Shown here: piece after piece, positions 1 to 5,077 of the stretch | How positions within the stretch are numbered: the stretch's first letter is position 1 | Layout of the letters: every line of letters begins with the position of its first letter | From: Candidatus Poseidoniaceae archaeon | GTDB taxonomy: Archaea > Thermoplasmatota > Poseidoniia > Poseidoniales > Poseidoniaceae | Direction of reading: 5' to 3' | Assembly (NCBI GenBank): GCA_013329865.1 | Contig: DUJJ01000153.1 | Coordinates: forward strand, 1 to 5,077 | Length of the DNA: 5,077 nt | Made by a program: the position numbers and the translations under genes | Notes under the pieces: model-generated | Databases searched by the model: none | Told to the model about the DNA's origin: nothing | The model's input: only the letters and a program-made list of their open reading frames with translations

Positions 1-273
1 AAACAATTTGGCGATATCGAAACAATTTGCCAAGAGAAAGGCAAAGATGTGCCCGAGCGACTTGATGAAATCCGCGCCATATTCCATAACCATCCGTCTA
101 CCAAGGTTGCCAATGACAAGTTGCAGATGGGACAGGTAGACGTAGCAGGTCTGCAACAATTCCTTCAAGCCGACCGACAGTTTAGTCAGCGCAGAATGGA
201 CAATGCAATGGAGAAATTAAAGCAGGCAGGATTGATTCGAGAAAGTGGTCAAACCAGTCTGTTCTCATTTTAA
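1..273 (+). CDS. fen: Flap endonuclease 1 (FEN1), C-terminal 90 residues, truncated by window edge
   Basis: FEN1 is a structure-specific 5' nuclease that removes 5' flaps during Okazaki-fragment maturation and long-patch base excision repair, working on the PCNA clamp. Frame 1 is open from base 1 to the TAA at 271-273. The GTG at 49 is an internal Val, since the reading frame and family similarity continue upstream to the edge. Visible features match the archaeal FEN1 tail: an initial KQFGDIETI stretch, then EEIR-like EIRAIFHNHP (the family has IR-x-x-F-x-NPP here), then a QFLQADRQFSQRRMDNAMEKL block matching the family's FLC-x-E-x-x-FSEERV-x-x-x-x-x-L. The last seven residues, QTSLFSF, form a PCNA-interacting peptide (Q-x-x-L-x-x-F). 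The catalytic acidic residues lie in the missing N-terminal part (family length about 340). The stop overlaps the stop of the convergent CoA-transferase gene. Identification is by remembered family pattern, not by search. Confidence 0.87.
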   Translation, partial: KQFGDIETICQEKGKDVPERLDEIRAIFHNHPSTKVANDKLQMGQVDVAGLQQFLQADRQFSQRRMDNAMEKLKQAGLIRESGQTSLFSF

Positions 274-1295
274 TAAAACCGTAAGGGACTTGCTAAGACC
301 TGCACGCCATGGTAATTTGTCACTAGGTTGCGGGCAACCGATTGTTCATCGTTAAGTGCCTCGGTCACGGTATTTACTGGCGCGCACGGCACGCCTTTCA
401 GCAGACCTTCGAGAAATTTCCGTTCGTGCTTAGCAACAACCTCGGCGACGATTGACTCAATGGTGTCTCGGTCAGCAATGCGTCCCGCATTAGTCTGCCA
501 ATTTGCCGGGTTGTCAATTTCCAAATGTGCGCATAGTTGTGCCCACTGATTATCCGAACCAACACCGATGACAAACCAGCCATCCTTGGCCTGAAACGCT
601 CGATACGGCACTAGGTTCGGGTGTGCAGAACCCATTCGCTGTGGGTCTTCACCGCTAGCTAGTGCGTTATGCGCCTGATTTACTAACGCGGCGATTGCAC
701 TATCCCACAGCGAGATATCGATATTGCGAGCTTCGCCCGTTTTCATTTTATGAAATAGTGCTGCAAGAATGGCATTACTAGCATTTAGCCCAGTAATAAC
801 ATCAATCCATGCGACGCCAACCTTGGCTGGAGGTCCGTCACGCTCCCCAGTGATACTCATGATGCCACTTCTCGCTTGGAGCGCAATGTCGTAGCCAGGC
901 TCGTCTCGTCTTGGCCCGTCTTGTCCGTATGCAGAAATCGAACACAAAATCACGTCATCAGGCAGCGGTCCAAGTAAGCGTTCAAGCGTTCCGGGGCGGA
1001 AATTTTCGACGACCACGTCAGCAGTTTCGATCAGTTTCAGAACCTTGGCAGTCTCTTGTTTCAAATCAAATGTTAAGATTTCTTTACGGCGGTTACAAGC
1101 AAGGAAATACGCAGCAACTTGCTCACCGTCAAACCCAGTGGTAAATGGTGGGCCCCATTGACGGGTATCATCACCCCACGGGGCTTCTATTTTGATTACT
1201 TCAGCGCCAAGGTCAGCTAGCATTTGAGTTGCATAGGGACCGGCCAATATACGCGAGATGTCGACGATTCGGACACCCTCTAGAATTCCGCTCAT
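270..1295 (-). CDS. CaiB/BaiF (family III) CoA-transferase, succinyl-CoA:glutarate CoA-transferase-like, short C-terminus
   Basis: Family III CoA-transferases move CoA between a donor thioester (often succinyl-CoA) and a carboxylic acid through an aspartyl-CoA anhydride; they are cytosolic interlocked dimers. The 341-residue product opens with GVRIVDISRILAGPYATQML and LGAEVIKIE (residues 7-37). It continues with NRRKE and TFDLK (68-79), VENFRPG (96-102), YGQDGP (123-128), GYDIALQARSGIMSITG (134-150) and AWIDVITG (162-169). Asp165 is the expected nucleophile, near Asp169 of CaiB and Frc. GDDTRQWGPPF (41-51), the GSAHPNLVPY motif and the overall pattern resemble human SUGCT, but the true acceptor acid cannot be read from sequence. 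The ATG at 1295 is chosen because the family begins there; a further 100 codons upstream are open but are antisense to the next gene and unlike the family. The protein stops at SPLRFY, so the usual last 40-55 residues with the PPLLG-x-HT motif are missing. No Shine-Dalgarno is visible, so a leaderless transcript is possible. Confidence 0.92.
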   Translation of the reverse strand: MSGILEGVRIVDISRILAGPYATQMLADLGAEVIKIEAPWGDDTRQWGPPFTTGFDGEQVAAYFLACNRRKEILTFDLKQETAKVLKLIETADVVVENFRPGTLERLLGPLPDDVILCSISAYGQDGPRRDEPGYDIALQARSGIMSITGERDGPPAKVGVAWIDVITGLNASNAILAALFHKMKTGEARNIDISLWDSAIAALVNQAHNALASGEDPQRMGSAHPNLVPYRAFQAKDGWFVIGVGSDNQWAQLCAHLEIDNPANWQTNAGRIADRDTIESIVAEVVAKHERKFLEGLLKGVPCAPVNTVTEALNDEQSVARNLVTNYHGVQVLASPLRFY

Positions 1296-1347
1296 ATGAC
1301 GCCGAAGTGTCCGAAAGAGTTGAACCTCTCGCCCTGAACCGTTGCCT
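1296..1347. promoter_or_regulatory. Short divergent intergenic region between CoA-transferase and membrane protein genes
   Basis: These 52 bases separate two divergent start codons, so both promoters must sit here or reach into the opposite coding regions. I see no convincing TATA box and no Shine-Dalgarno within 5-10 nt of either ATG. CCTCTC at 1325-1330 reads GAGAGG on the minus strand, but it lies about 30 nt from that ATG, too far to act as a ribosome site. Leaderless transcripts would place each core promoter partly inside the neighbouring gene. The regulatory role is inferred from layout only. Confidence 0.4.
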
Positions 1348-2817
1348 ATGGAGCGGTTAAATTTCGAAGATAAGCGTCTTTGGCAAGGGCTCCTAGTTTT
1401 GGGTATAATACTCAACGTGATGGTTTGTTTTACTAGCGATCTAGGCTTAGATACGCAGGTGAAAATGGCCGTAGATGATGATGGTGCACTACCTTGGGGG
1501 GATTTACGTCCAGATACCATTGGCCAGAGTGATCCAAGCGATGGCGGACAGCGCACGGTTCTACCATTGTATGGTTTCTCTGAGGTAGGTATCAAGGTGG
1601 CGGCGCTGATAACGTTCTTTGGATTAATCGCATGTCTATTGCGCTGGACTGGTATTTATTCAGCAGCAATCTTATCGCTATCACCGGCATTTATCTTTTC
1701 TATCGGGCGTGGCTATGAGGAGGTATACCTAGCAGCATTTTGTGCGCTATCATTTATGTTGTTCACTGGTATCATATCAACCAAAAATAGAGCAATGCAA
1801 AATATCTTGGGTGGATTAATTTTCATGCTGATGCCTTATGCCAAAGGATTCGTTACACCTGCTGGTATTATCATTGGTGGCATATTACTGGGATTGATTG
1901 CTACTTTTTGGAGCGTGATTCAAACTCGTATACCAGAGAAGACTCAGTGGATGGCTAAACCCCAATCGGTTGCTATTGTCGTGTGTTGTTTAGTATCCCT
2001 GGCGATGCTCATTCTTGGTTTAACGGACTACAACAGTACGCTTGGGATAATCGGTGATAATCCGGCTCGCTACGTAACAGCTCTTGCCTTATCAGTGCTG
2101 GATGTGGTCATTTTGTTCACTTTGTTTGGTATGGTGGCTTGGCCATTTATCAGTTCGATGTGGACAGCGATGGGAAAAATAGAGGATTCAGATATCGCCA
2201 TGATGTCGGGATTTATTTTTGGCATCATGACGGCGATTGTCTTCTATGTCGCAGCACTCTGGACCTATGAAGCCAGTATTTGGGGTGCAGAATGGCCGGG
2301 CATTGTTTGGACTATGGGTAATAATGGTCGATATGTGACTATGTTGTTCATCCCAATTGTTTTACTGCTCAAGCATTTATCGAGGCATACTGATATTTCT
2401 ACCTATGATTCTCCAAACTCAAAACTAAAGGTAGTGGGACTAACGCTAATCCTACTGCTACCACTATCTGCTCTTGCTTCAGTTCATGGGCAAACTATGT
2501 GGACAGATGAGGCTGCTGAGACAATGAATCTTAGTGCAGGAGAACATTTTCTTTTCGTGTCAGAGGATACACTTGCAATGCACTGGCTTTACACCTTTTA
2601 TGCGCCCCTCGATGCTGAAGAGCAACAAATTACCGGCCATTGGCGTTCAATAAATTCAAACTGGGAATTTGATCTCAACACGTCGCTTGCTCATGTCAAT
2701 ATGGTTGTCACTTCGCCTGACGTAACTTCGTTACCCAGTGGTTGGACTGTAAGTTCGACCGGTGAGGCAGATTATCTCAACGGCGGTGGCGAATGGCGCG
2801 TCTTGACGCGCGCTTAG
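1348..2817 (+). CDS. Multi-pass membrane protein, possible GT-C-type glycosyltransferase
   Basis: The product is a 489-residue integral membrane protein that I cannot place in a named family with confidence. A short charged N-terminus (1-10) is followed by a first membrane helix at about 11-28. A large, probably external, Asp-rich loop spans 29-80 (D31, D35, D43-D45, D52, D56, D62, D65). About ten more hydrophobic helices follow, near 82-99, 103-119, 125-142, 152-163, 170-191, 206-225, 244-264, 284-305, 328-342 and 361-379. A hydrophilic, probably extracytoplasmic, domain of about 110 residues (380-489) closes the protein. An acidic loop after TM1, many helices, NNGRY followed by a hydrophobic IPIVLLL (325-341) and a soluble C-terminal domain all recall GT-C glycosyltransferases, which use lipid-linked sugars; that is inference. 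TTG at 1342 is also open, but ATG 1348 is preferred as the stronger codon; no ribosome site supports either. The gene ends 2 nt before the stop of the convergent H1-like gene. Confidence 0.8.
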   Translation: MERLNFEDKRLWQGLLVLGIILNVMVCFTSDLGLDTQVKMAVDDDGALPWGDLRPDTIGQSDPSDGGQRTVLPLYGFSEVGIKVAALITFFGLIACLLRWTGIYSAAILSLSPAFIFSIGRGYEEVYLAAFCALSFMLFTGIISTKNRAMQNILGGLIFMLMPYAKGFVTPAGIIIGGILLGLIATFWSVIQTRIPEKTQWMAKPQSVAIVVCCLVSLAMLILGLTDYNSTLGIIGDNPARYVTALALSVLDVVILFTLFGMVAWPFISSMWTAMGKIEDSDIAMMSGFIFGIMTAIVFYVAALWTYEASIWGAEWPGIVWTMGNNGRYVTMLFIPIVLLLKHLSRHTDISTYDSPNSKLKVVGLTLILLLPLSALASVHGQTMWTDEAAETMNLSAGEHFLFVSEDTLAMHWLYTFYAPLDAEEQQITGHWRSINSNWEFDLNTSLAHVNMVVTSPDVTSLPSGWTVSSTGEADYLNGGGEWRVLTRA

Positions 2818-2819
2818 TA

Positions 2820-2999
2820 TCACGCACTCTTGTCGTTTTGAACTTGGACACGGACATCTTGAGCAGCAGCCTTGCATGCTTGCATGGCTTTTCTTACTCG
2901 GGTTCCGGCAGCGGAGTTGCCCTTGTCGTGCTTTGCAGCATCCCCAAGAGCGGCTGTTAAATCGTCAATCATTGCTTGTACCATTGCTTCTACGGACAT
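2820..2999 (-). CDS. Small histone H1/Hc1-like DNA-binding protein
   Basis: A 59-residue protein runs from ATG at 2999 to TGA at 2820-2822. It is predicted to be mostly helical: an acidic first helix (MVQAMIDDLTAALGDAAK, 6-23), a turn with HDKGNSAAGTRVRKAMQ (24-40), then a second helix ending VQVQNDKSA. The KGN-x-AAGTR-x-RK-x-M signature followed by an A/Q-rich helix is the pattern I know from small bacterial histone H1-like (Hc1-type) proteins of about 55-60 residues. Those are thought to bind and compact DNA non-specifically. Here the long Lys/Ala-rich tail of classical H1 is absent and net charge is modest, so nucleoid binding is inferred. ATG 2999 is the first usable start: the frame is open upstream to a TAA at 3066-3068, but those 22 codons contain no ATG, GTG or TTG. 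No Shine-Dalgarno is seen; GATAAAG on the minus strand about 27 nt upstream could be a TATA-like element of a leaderless promoter. Confidence 0.8.
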   Translation of the reverse strand: MSVEAMVQAMIDDLTAALGDAAKHDKGNSAAGTRVRKAMQACKAAAQDVRVQVQNDKSA

Positions 3000-3081
3000 A
3001 AACGGGTCGCTGTCGAAACGGTCTTTATCTCTTGCCCCTACTAGGCATCGAAAGAAATCACTTCGTTATGGCCCAGTAACA

Positions 3082-3120
3082 CGGTTTTTTGCTTAAATTA
3101 GGCCAAAATAGCGGTTTTTG
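3082..3120. repeat. Direct repeat pair CGGTTTTT(T)G, 30-bp period
   Basis: CGGTTTTTTG at 3082-3091 recurs as CGGTTTTTG at 3112-3120; the starts are exactly 30 bp apart, about three helical turns. Repeats on one face of the helix between divergent genes could be operator half-sites, but a T-run with a CGG prefix is short enough to recur by chance. The sequence match is observed; the role is inferred. Confidence 0.35.
3092..3100. promoter_or_regulatory. TATA-like element CTTAAATTA
   Basis: CTTAAATTA is close to archaeal TATA-box sequences of the YTTAWAWA type and reads TAATTTAAG on the minus strand. It could serve either divergent gene. For the minus-strand H1-like gene it would give a leader of roughly 70 nt. 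For aceE it would start transcription about 75 nt before the TTG. No recognisable BRE was confirmed next to it. Confidence 0.25.
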
Positions 3121-3122
3121 GC
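3102..3122. repeat. Perfect 7-bp inverted repeat GCCAAAA-N7-TTTTGGC
   Basis: GCCAAAA at 3102-3108 and TTTTGGC at 3116-3122 are exact reverse complements separated by seven bases, TAGCGGT. The symmetric layout in a divergent promoter region fits a dimeric regulator's operator. No T-run follows the right arm, so it is not a good intrinsic terminator. The second copy of the CGGTTTTTG direct repeat overlaps the right arm. Confidence 0.4.
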
Positions 3123-3133
3123 GCCCACCGACA

Positions 3134-3148
3134 AAAATAATTAATTTA
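3134..3148 (+). promoter_or_regulatory. Candidate TATA region of aceE
   Basis: A 15-base run made only of A and T (AAAATAATTAATTTA) lies 50-64 nt before the aceE TTG. With the usual archaeal spacing of about 25 nt, transcription would begin near 3165-3170. That leaves a leader of about 30 nt that contains the Shine-Dalgarno sequence. The fit of spacing, composition and ribosome site makes this the better of the two TATA-like blocks for aceE. Confidence 0.4.
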
Positions 3149-3184
3149 GAAGGGTTTGAAAGCCAACTGCATTAGGATACACAC

Positions 3185-3190
3185 GGAGGG
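3185..3190 (+). promoter_or_regulatory. Shine-Dalgarno site that sets the aceE TTG start
   Basis: GGAGGG ends 7 nt before the TTG at 3198, with the core GGAGG spaced 8 nt from it. It matches the anti-Shine-Dalgarno end of 16S rRNA. It decides the start: the first in-frame ATG is about 90 codons further in (residues 92-94), inside conserved sequence. An upstream in-frame TTG at 3156 has no such site. It is the only convincing ribosome site in the window. Confidence 0.75.
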
Positions 3191-3197
3191 AATCGGA

Positions 3198-5077
3198 TTG
3201 CCATTCGAATCTGCGCTTAATCTTCCAGATCCAGATCCTGTTGCGACTCAGGAATGGATTGATTCAATCCTCGCAGTCAGGAATCAAATCGGCAATGAAG
3301 AGGCGAGACGCCTACTGCTTGCCACGGTTAGAGCAGCCAGAGAATCTGGCGTCGATATCGATCTGATTCACACTCCTTATGTCAACACTCTAGCACCAGA
3401 TGCACAAGGTAATTATCCGGGTGATTTAGTCCTAGAAAAACGCCTACATGACGTCATCCGATGGAATGCAATGATGATGGTGACTCGTGCTAACAAATAC
3501 TTTGACGGCATTGGCGGACATATCTCTACCTACGCTTCAGCGTCGCACGCCTGGGAAATGGGCTTCAACCATTTCTTCCGTGGAAAGGATGGTGATGGCT
3601 CAGGCGACCACCTCTACTGGCAAGGACACGCCTCACCAGGTATCTACGCTAGAGCATGGCTGGAAGGCCGACTTACCGATGAGAATGTCGAACGATTTCG
3701 CCAAGAAGTTGGTGGAAACGGGCTCTCTTCATATCCACACCCAAGACTAATGCCTGACTTTTGGGAGTTCCCTAGCGTCAGTATGGGTCTAGGTGGTATG
3801 ACTGCTATTCATCAAGCTCGATTCAACAAATACCTTGAATCAAGAGGCTTGTGCAATACTACCGCATCACGCGTTTGGTATACCATGGGTGACGGAGAAT
3901 CGGATGAACCGGAATCCTTGTCACAACTATCACTTGCTGCTAGAGAAGGTCTTGACAATATTATCATGACCATGAATTGCAATCTCCAGCGTTTGGATGG
4001 TCCAGTGCGAGGTAACTCGAAAATCGTCCAAGAGTTGGAAGGTAGATTCAGAGGTTCCGGCTGGAATGTCATTAAGGTGCTATGGGGCAGTAGTTGGGAC
4101 GACCTATTTGCTCGGGATACTAATGGCGCCCTGGTTGCTAGATTAGAATCGCTGGTTGACGGTGATGAGCAGCGTATCATGACTGCTAATGGTGCTACCA
4201 TCCGCAAGGATTTGTTCAACACCCCCGAATTAGCGGACTTGGTCAGTCATCTATCAGATGAGGCACTTGAAGCGCTATGTGAAGATGTGGGTGGTCACGA
4301 CTTCGTCAAACTTCATGCGGCATACGCTCAGGCTGTGGCCCACAAGGGGCAGCCGACCGTTGTCATCATTCGAACCATCAAGGGTTACGGGCTTGGTCCA
4401 GCATTTGCTGGCAGAAACACCACTCATCAGAAGAAGAAAGCCGACCTTGACGATATCAAGTTCATGCGCGATGATATGGGGCTCAAGTTCACTGATGAAG
4501 AACTAGAAAGTTATCCATATGTCATGCCTGTCGATGTGCCAGAATTAGTCGACTATGTCAAATCACGACGTGACCAACTTAGCGGCTTCGTGCCAAAACG
4601 TTTGCAACCTAAAGTCGACGTTGCTAATCCGGCACCGGAAACCTACGCCGAGTTTGATGAGGGCACTAAAGGCAAAATGCAGGTTTCAACCACAATGGCA
4701 TTTGTTAGACTGCTCCGTTCGCTAATGAAATCCAAAGAGTTTGGGCCGAGAGTTGTCCCAATCATTCCAGACGAGGCTAGAACCTTCGGAATGGACCCAC
4801 TATTTGCTGAGTTTGGTATCTATCACCCAGAAGGGCAACTCTACAAACCAGTCGACCACAAAGTGCTGATGAAATACAAAGAATCAGCCTCTGGACAGTT
4901 ATTCGAAGAAGGCATCAATGAAGCTGGTGCAACCTCGACCTTCATTGCCGCCGCAACATCATTTGCCACTCATGGTTGCATGACGATGCCATTCTACATT
5001 TTCTACTCGATGTTCGGTTTCCAAAGAGTTGCCGACCTGATCTGGTCTGCTGCTGACCAGCGTGCACGAGGTTTCCT
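3198..5077 (+). CDS. aceE: Pyruvate dehydrogenase E1 component, homodimeric AceE type, 3' end cut by window
   Basis: AceE is the thiamine-diphosphate E1 enzyme that decarboxylates pyruvate and passes the acetyl group to lipoyl-E2 in the cytosolic pyruvate dehydrogenase complex. The frame stays open for 626 codons to the window edge, about 70% of the usual 890 or so residues. Compared from memory with E. coli AceE, the active-site residues are kept: His108 in GGHIS (E. coli 106), His144 in QGHASPG (142), Tyr179 in SSYPHP (177), and the ThDP/Mg motif GDGESDEP at 231-238 (Asp232, Glu234). So are NCN at 260-262, the Lys395 region IKGYG, His410 (407), Asp525-Glu526 in DEARTFGM, and Glu575 in EGINE (571, which activates ThDP). 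The N-terminal 50 residues match the segment that binds E2. Start is TTG with a strong Shine-Dalgarno. E2 and E3 genes probably follow to the right. The homodimeric type is usual in bacteria, whereas archaeal 2-oxoacid dehydrogenases are more often alpha/beta. Confidence 0.96.
   Translation, partial: MPFESALNLPDPDPVATQEWIDSILAVRNQIGNEEARRLLLATVRAARESGVDIDLIHTPYVNTLAPDAQGNYPGDLVLEKRLHDVIRWNAMMMVTRANKYFDGIGGHISTYASASHAWEMGFNHFFRGKDGDGSGDHLYWQGHASPGIYARAWLEGRLTDENVERFRQEVGGNGLSSYPHPRLMPDFWEFPSVSMGLGGMTAIHQARFNKYLESRGLCNTTASRVWYTMGDGESDEPESLSQLSLAAREGLDNIIMTMNCNLQRLDGPVRGNSKIVQELEGRFRGSGWNVIKVLWGSSWDDLFARDTNGALVARLESLVDGDEQRIMTANGATIRKDLFNTPELADLVSHLSDEALEALCEDVGGHDFVKLHAAYAQAVAHKGQPTVVIIRTIKGYGLGPAFAGRNTTHQKKKADLDDIKFMRDDMGLKFTDEELESYPYVMPVDVPELVDYVKSRRDQLSGFVPKRLQPKVDVANPAPETYAEFDEGTKGKMQVSTTMAFVRLLRSLMKSKEFGPRVVPIIPDEARTFGMDPLFAEFGIYHPEGQLYKPVDHKVLMKYKESASGQLFEEGINEAGATSTFIAAATSFATHGCMTMPFYIFYSMFGFQRVADLIWSAADQRARGF

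Larger units (their letters stand above)
3000..3197. promoter_or_regulatory. Divergent intergenic control region between H1-like gene and aceE
   Basis: This 198-nt non-coding stretch lies between two outward-facing genes and must hold both promoters. Its middle (about 3081-3150) is clearly richer in A/T than the flanking genes and contains poly-T and poly-A tracts, two TATA-like blocks, an inverted repeat and a direct repeat, listed separately. The part next to the H1-like gene (3000-3065) stays open in that gene's frame but offers no start codon. No tRNA-like or riboswitch-like fold was recognised by eye. Confidence 0.6.

Noticed and set aside
180..272. Frameshifted remainder of the CoA-transferase C-terminus inside the fen gene
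   Set aside because: Minus-strand translation past the stop meets another stop in the same frame soon after. The one shifted frame I followed gives no PPLLG-x-HT-like sequence, so the gene is shortened rather than frameshifted here.
328..1144. Short open frames at 328-549 (+), 398-583 (-) and 911-1144 (+)
   Set aside because: All lie in other frames over the CoA-transferase gene, which shows continuous family motifs.
1296..1595. 100-codon N-terminal extension of the CoA-transferase reading frame
   Set aside because: The extension is antisense to the start of the membrane-protein gene, is Ser/Arg/Pro-rich and unlike the family. The family N-terminus begins at the ATG at 1295.
2872..3096. 74-codon open frame on the plus strand
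   Set aside because: It is antisense to the H1-like gene, which has a recognisable family signature. The plus-strand product is Ser/Ala-rich, resembles no known protein and has no ribosome site.
3115..3137. TTTTTG...CAAAAA hairpin as a transcription terminator
   Set aside because: Arms are only A/T-rich with a weak stem and an 11-nt loop. No gene ends just upstream on either strand, and it lies in a divergent promoter region.
3487..3750. 87-codon plus-strand open frame
   Set aside because: Lies in another frame inside aceE, whose reading is confirmed by conserved active-site residues throughout.
3812..4222. 136-codon minus-strand open frame
   Set aside because: Antisense shadow of aceE over the ThDP-binding region; low-complexity Ser/Arg composition with no recognisable motif.
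4258..4506. 82-codon plus-strand open frame
   Set aside because: Out-of-frame shadow of aceE, Ser/Arg-rich, with no family resemblance.
1..5077. CRISPR, insertion sequence, prophage, toxin-antitoxin or defence system
   Set aside because: No regularly spaced repeats, transposase, integrase or nuclease/helicase cassette is seen. The only nuclease is the housekeeping FEN1 fragment.

Overview
The window looks like a piece of an archaeal chromosome. The first 273 bases carry the C-terminal end of a FEN1-type flap endonuclease. It finishes in a PCNA-interacting peptide, an archaeal/eukaryotic feature that bacterial 5' nucleases lack. The rest is a mix of bacterial-type metabolism (a homodimeric pyruvate dehydrogenase E1, AceE), a type III CoA-transferase, a multi-pass membrane protein and a tiny histone-H1-like protein. 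Together this suggests a mesophilic, probably aquatic euryarchaeon with many bacterial-type genes. A Marine Group II/Poseidoniales-like organism would fit, but that lineage is inferred and not proven by this sequence.

Layout: (1) 1-273 (+), fen, 3' end only. (2) 270-1295 (-), a CaiB/BaiF CoA-transferase resembling succinyl-CoA:glutarate CoA-transferase, with an unusually short C-terminus; its stop overlaps the fen stop. (3) 1348-2817 (+), a 489-residue membrane protein with about 11 predicted transmembrane helices and a C-terminal soluble domain, possibly a GT-C-fold glycosyltransferase. (4) 2820-2999 (-), a 59-residue histone H1/Hc1-like DNA-binding protein. (5) 3000-3197, an AT-rich divergent intergenic region with an inverted repeat, a direct repeat and TATA-like tracts. 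(6) 3198 to the window end (+), aceE, starting at TTG behind a clear Shine-Dalgarno sequence and cut off at the right edge after 626 codons.

The genes alternate strands (+ - + - +), so no two adjacent genes here can share an operon. Convergent ends overlap by 4 nt or are separated by 2 nt, and the divergent gaps are 52 and 198 nt. AceE would take pyruvate to acetyl groups on the E2 of a pyruvate dehydrogenase complex; E2 and E3 genes would be expected just beyond the right edge. The CoA-transferase also works on acyl-CoA thioesters, but nothing in the layout ties it to AceE. I found no CRISPR array, tRNA, rRNA, insertion sequence, toxin-antitoxin pair or defence cassette. I do not see a clearly new multi-gene system. 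The items most worth a second look are the H1-like small gene, the shortened CoA-transferase, the unclassified membrane protein, and a bacterial-type aceE in archaeal surroundings.
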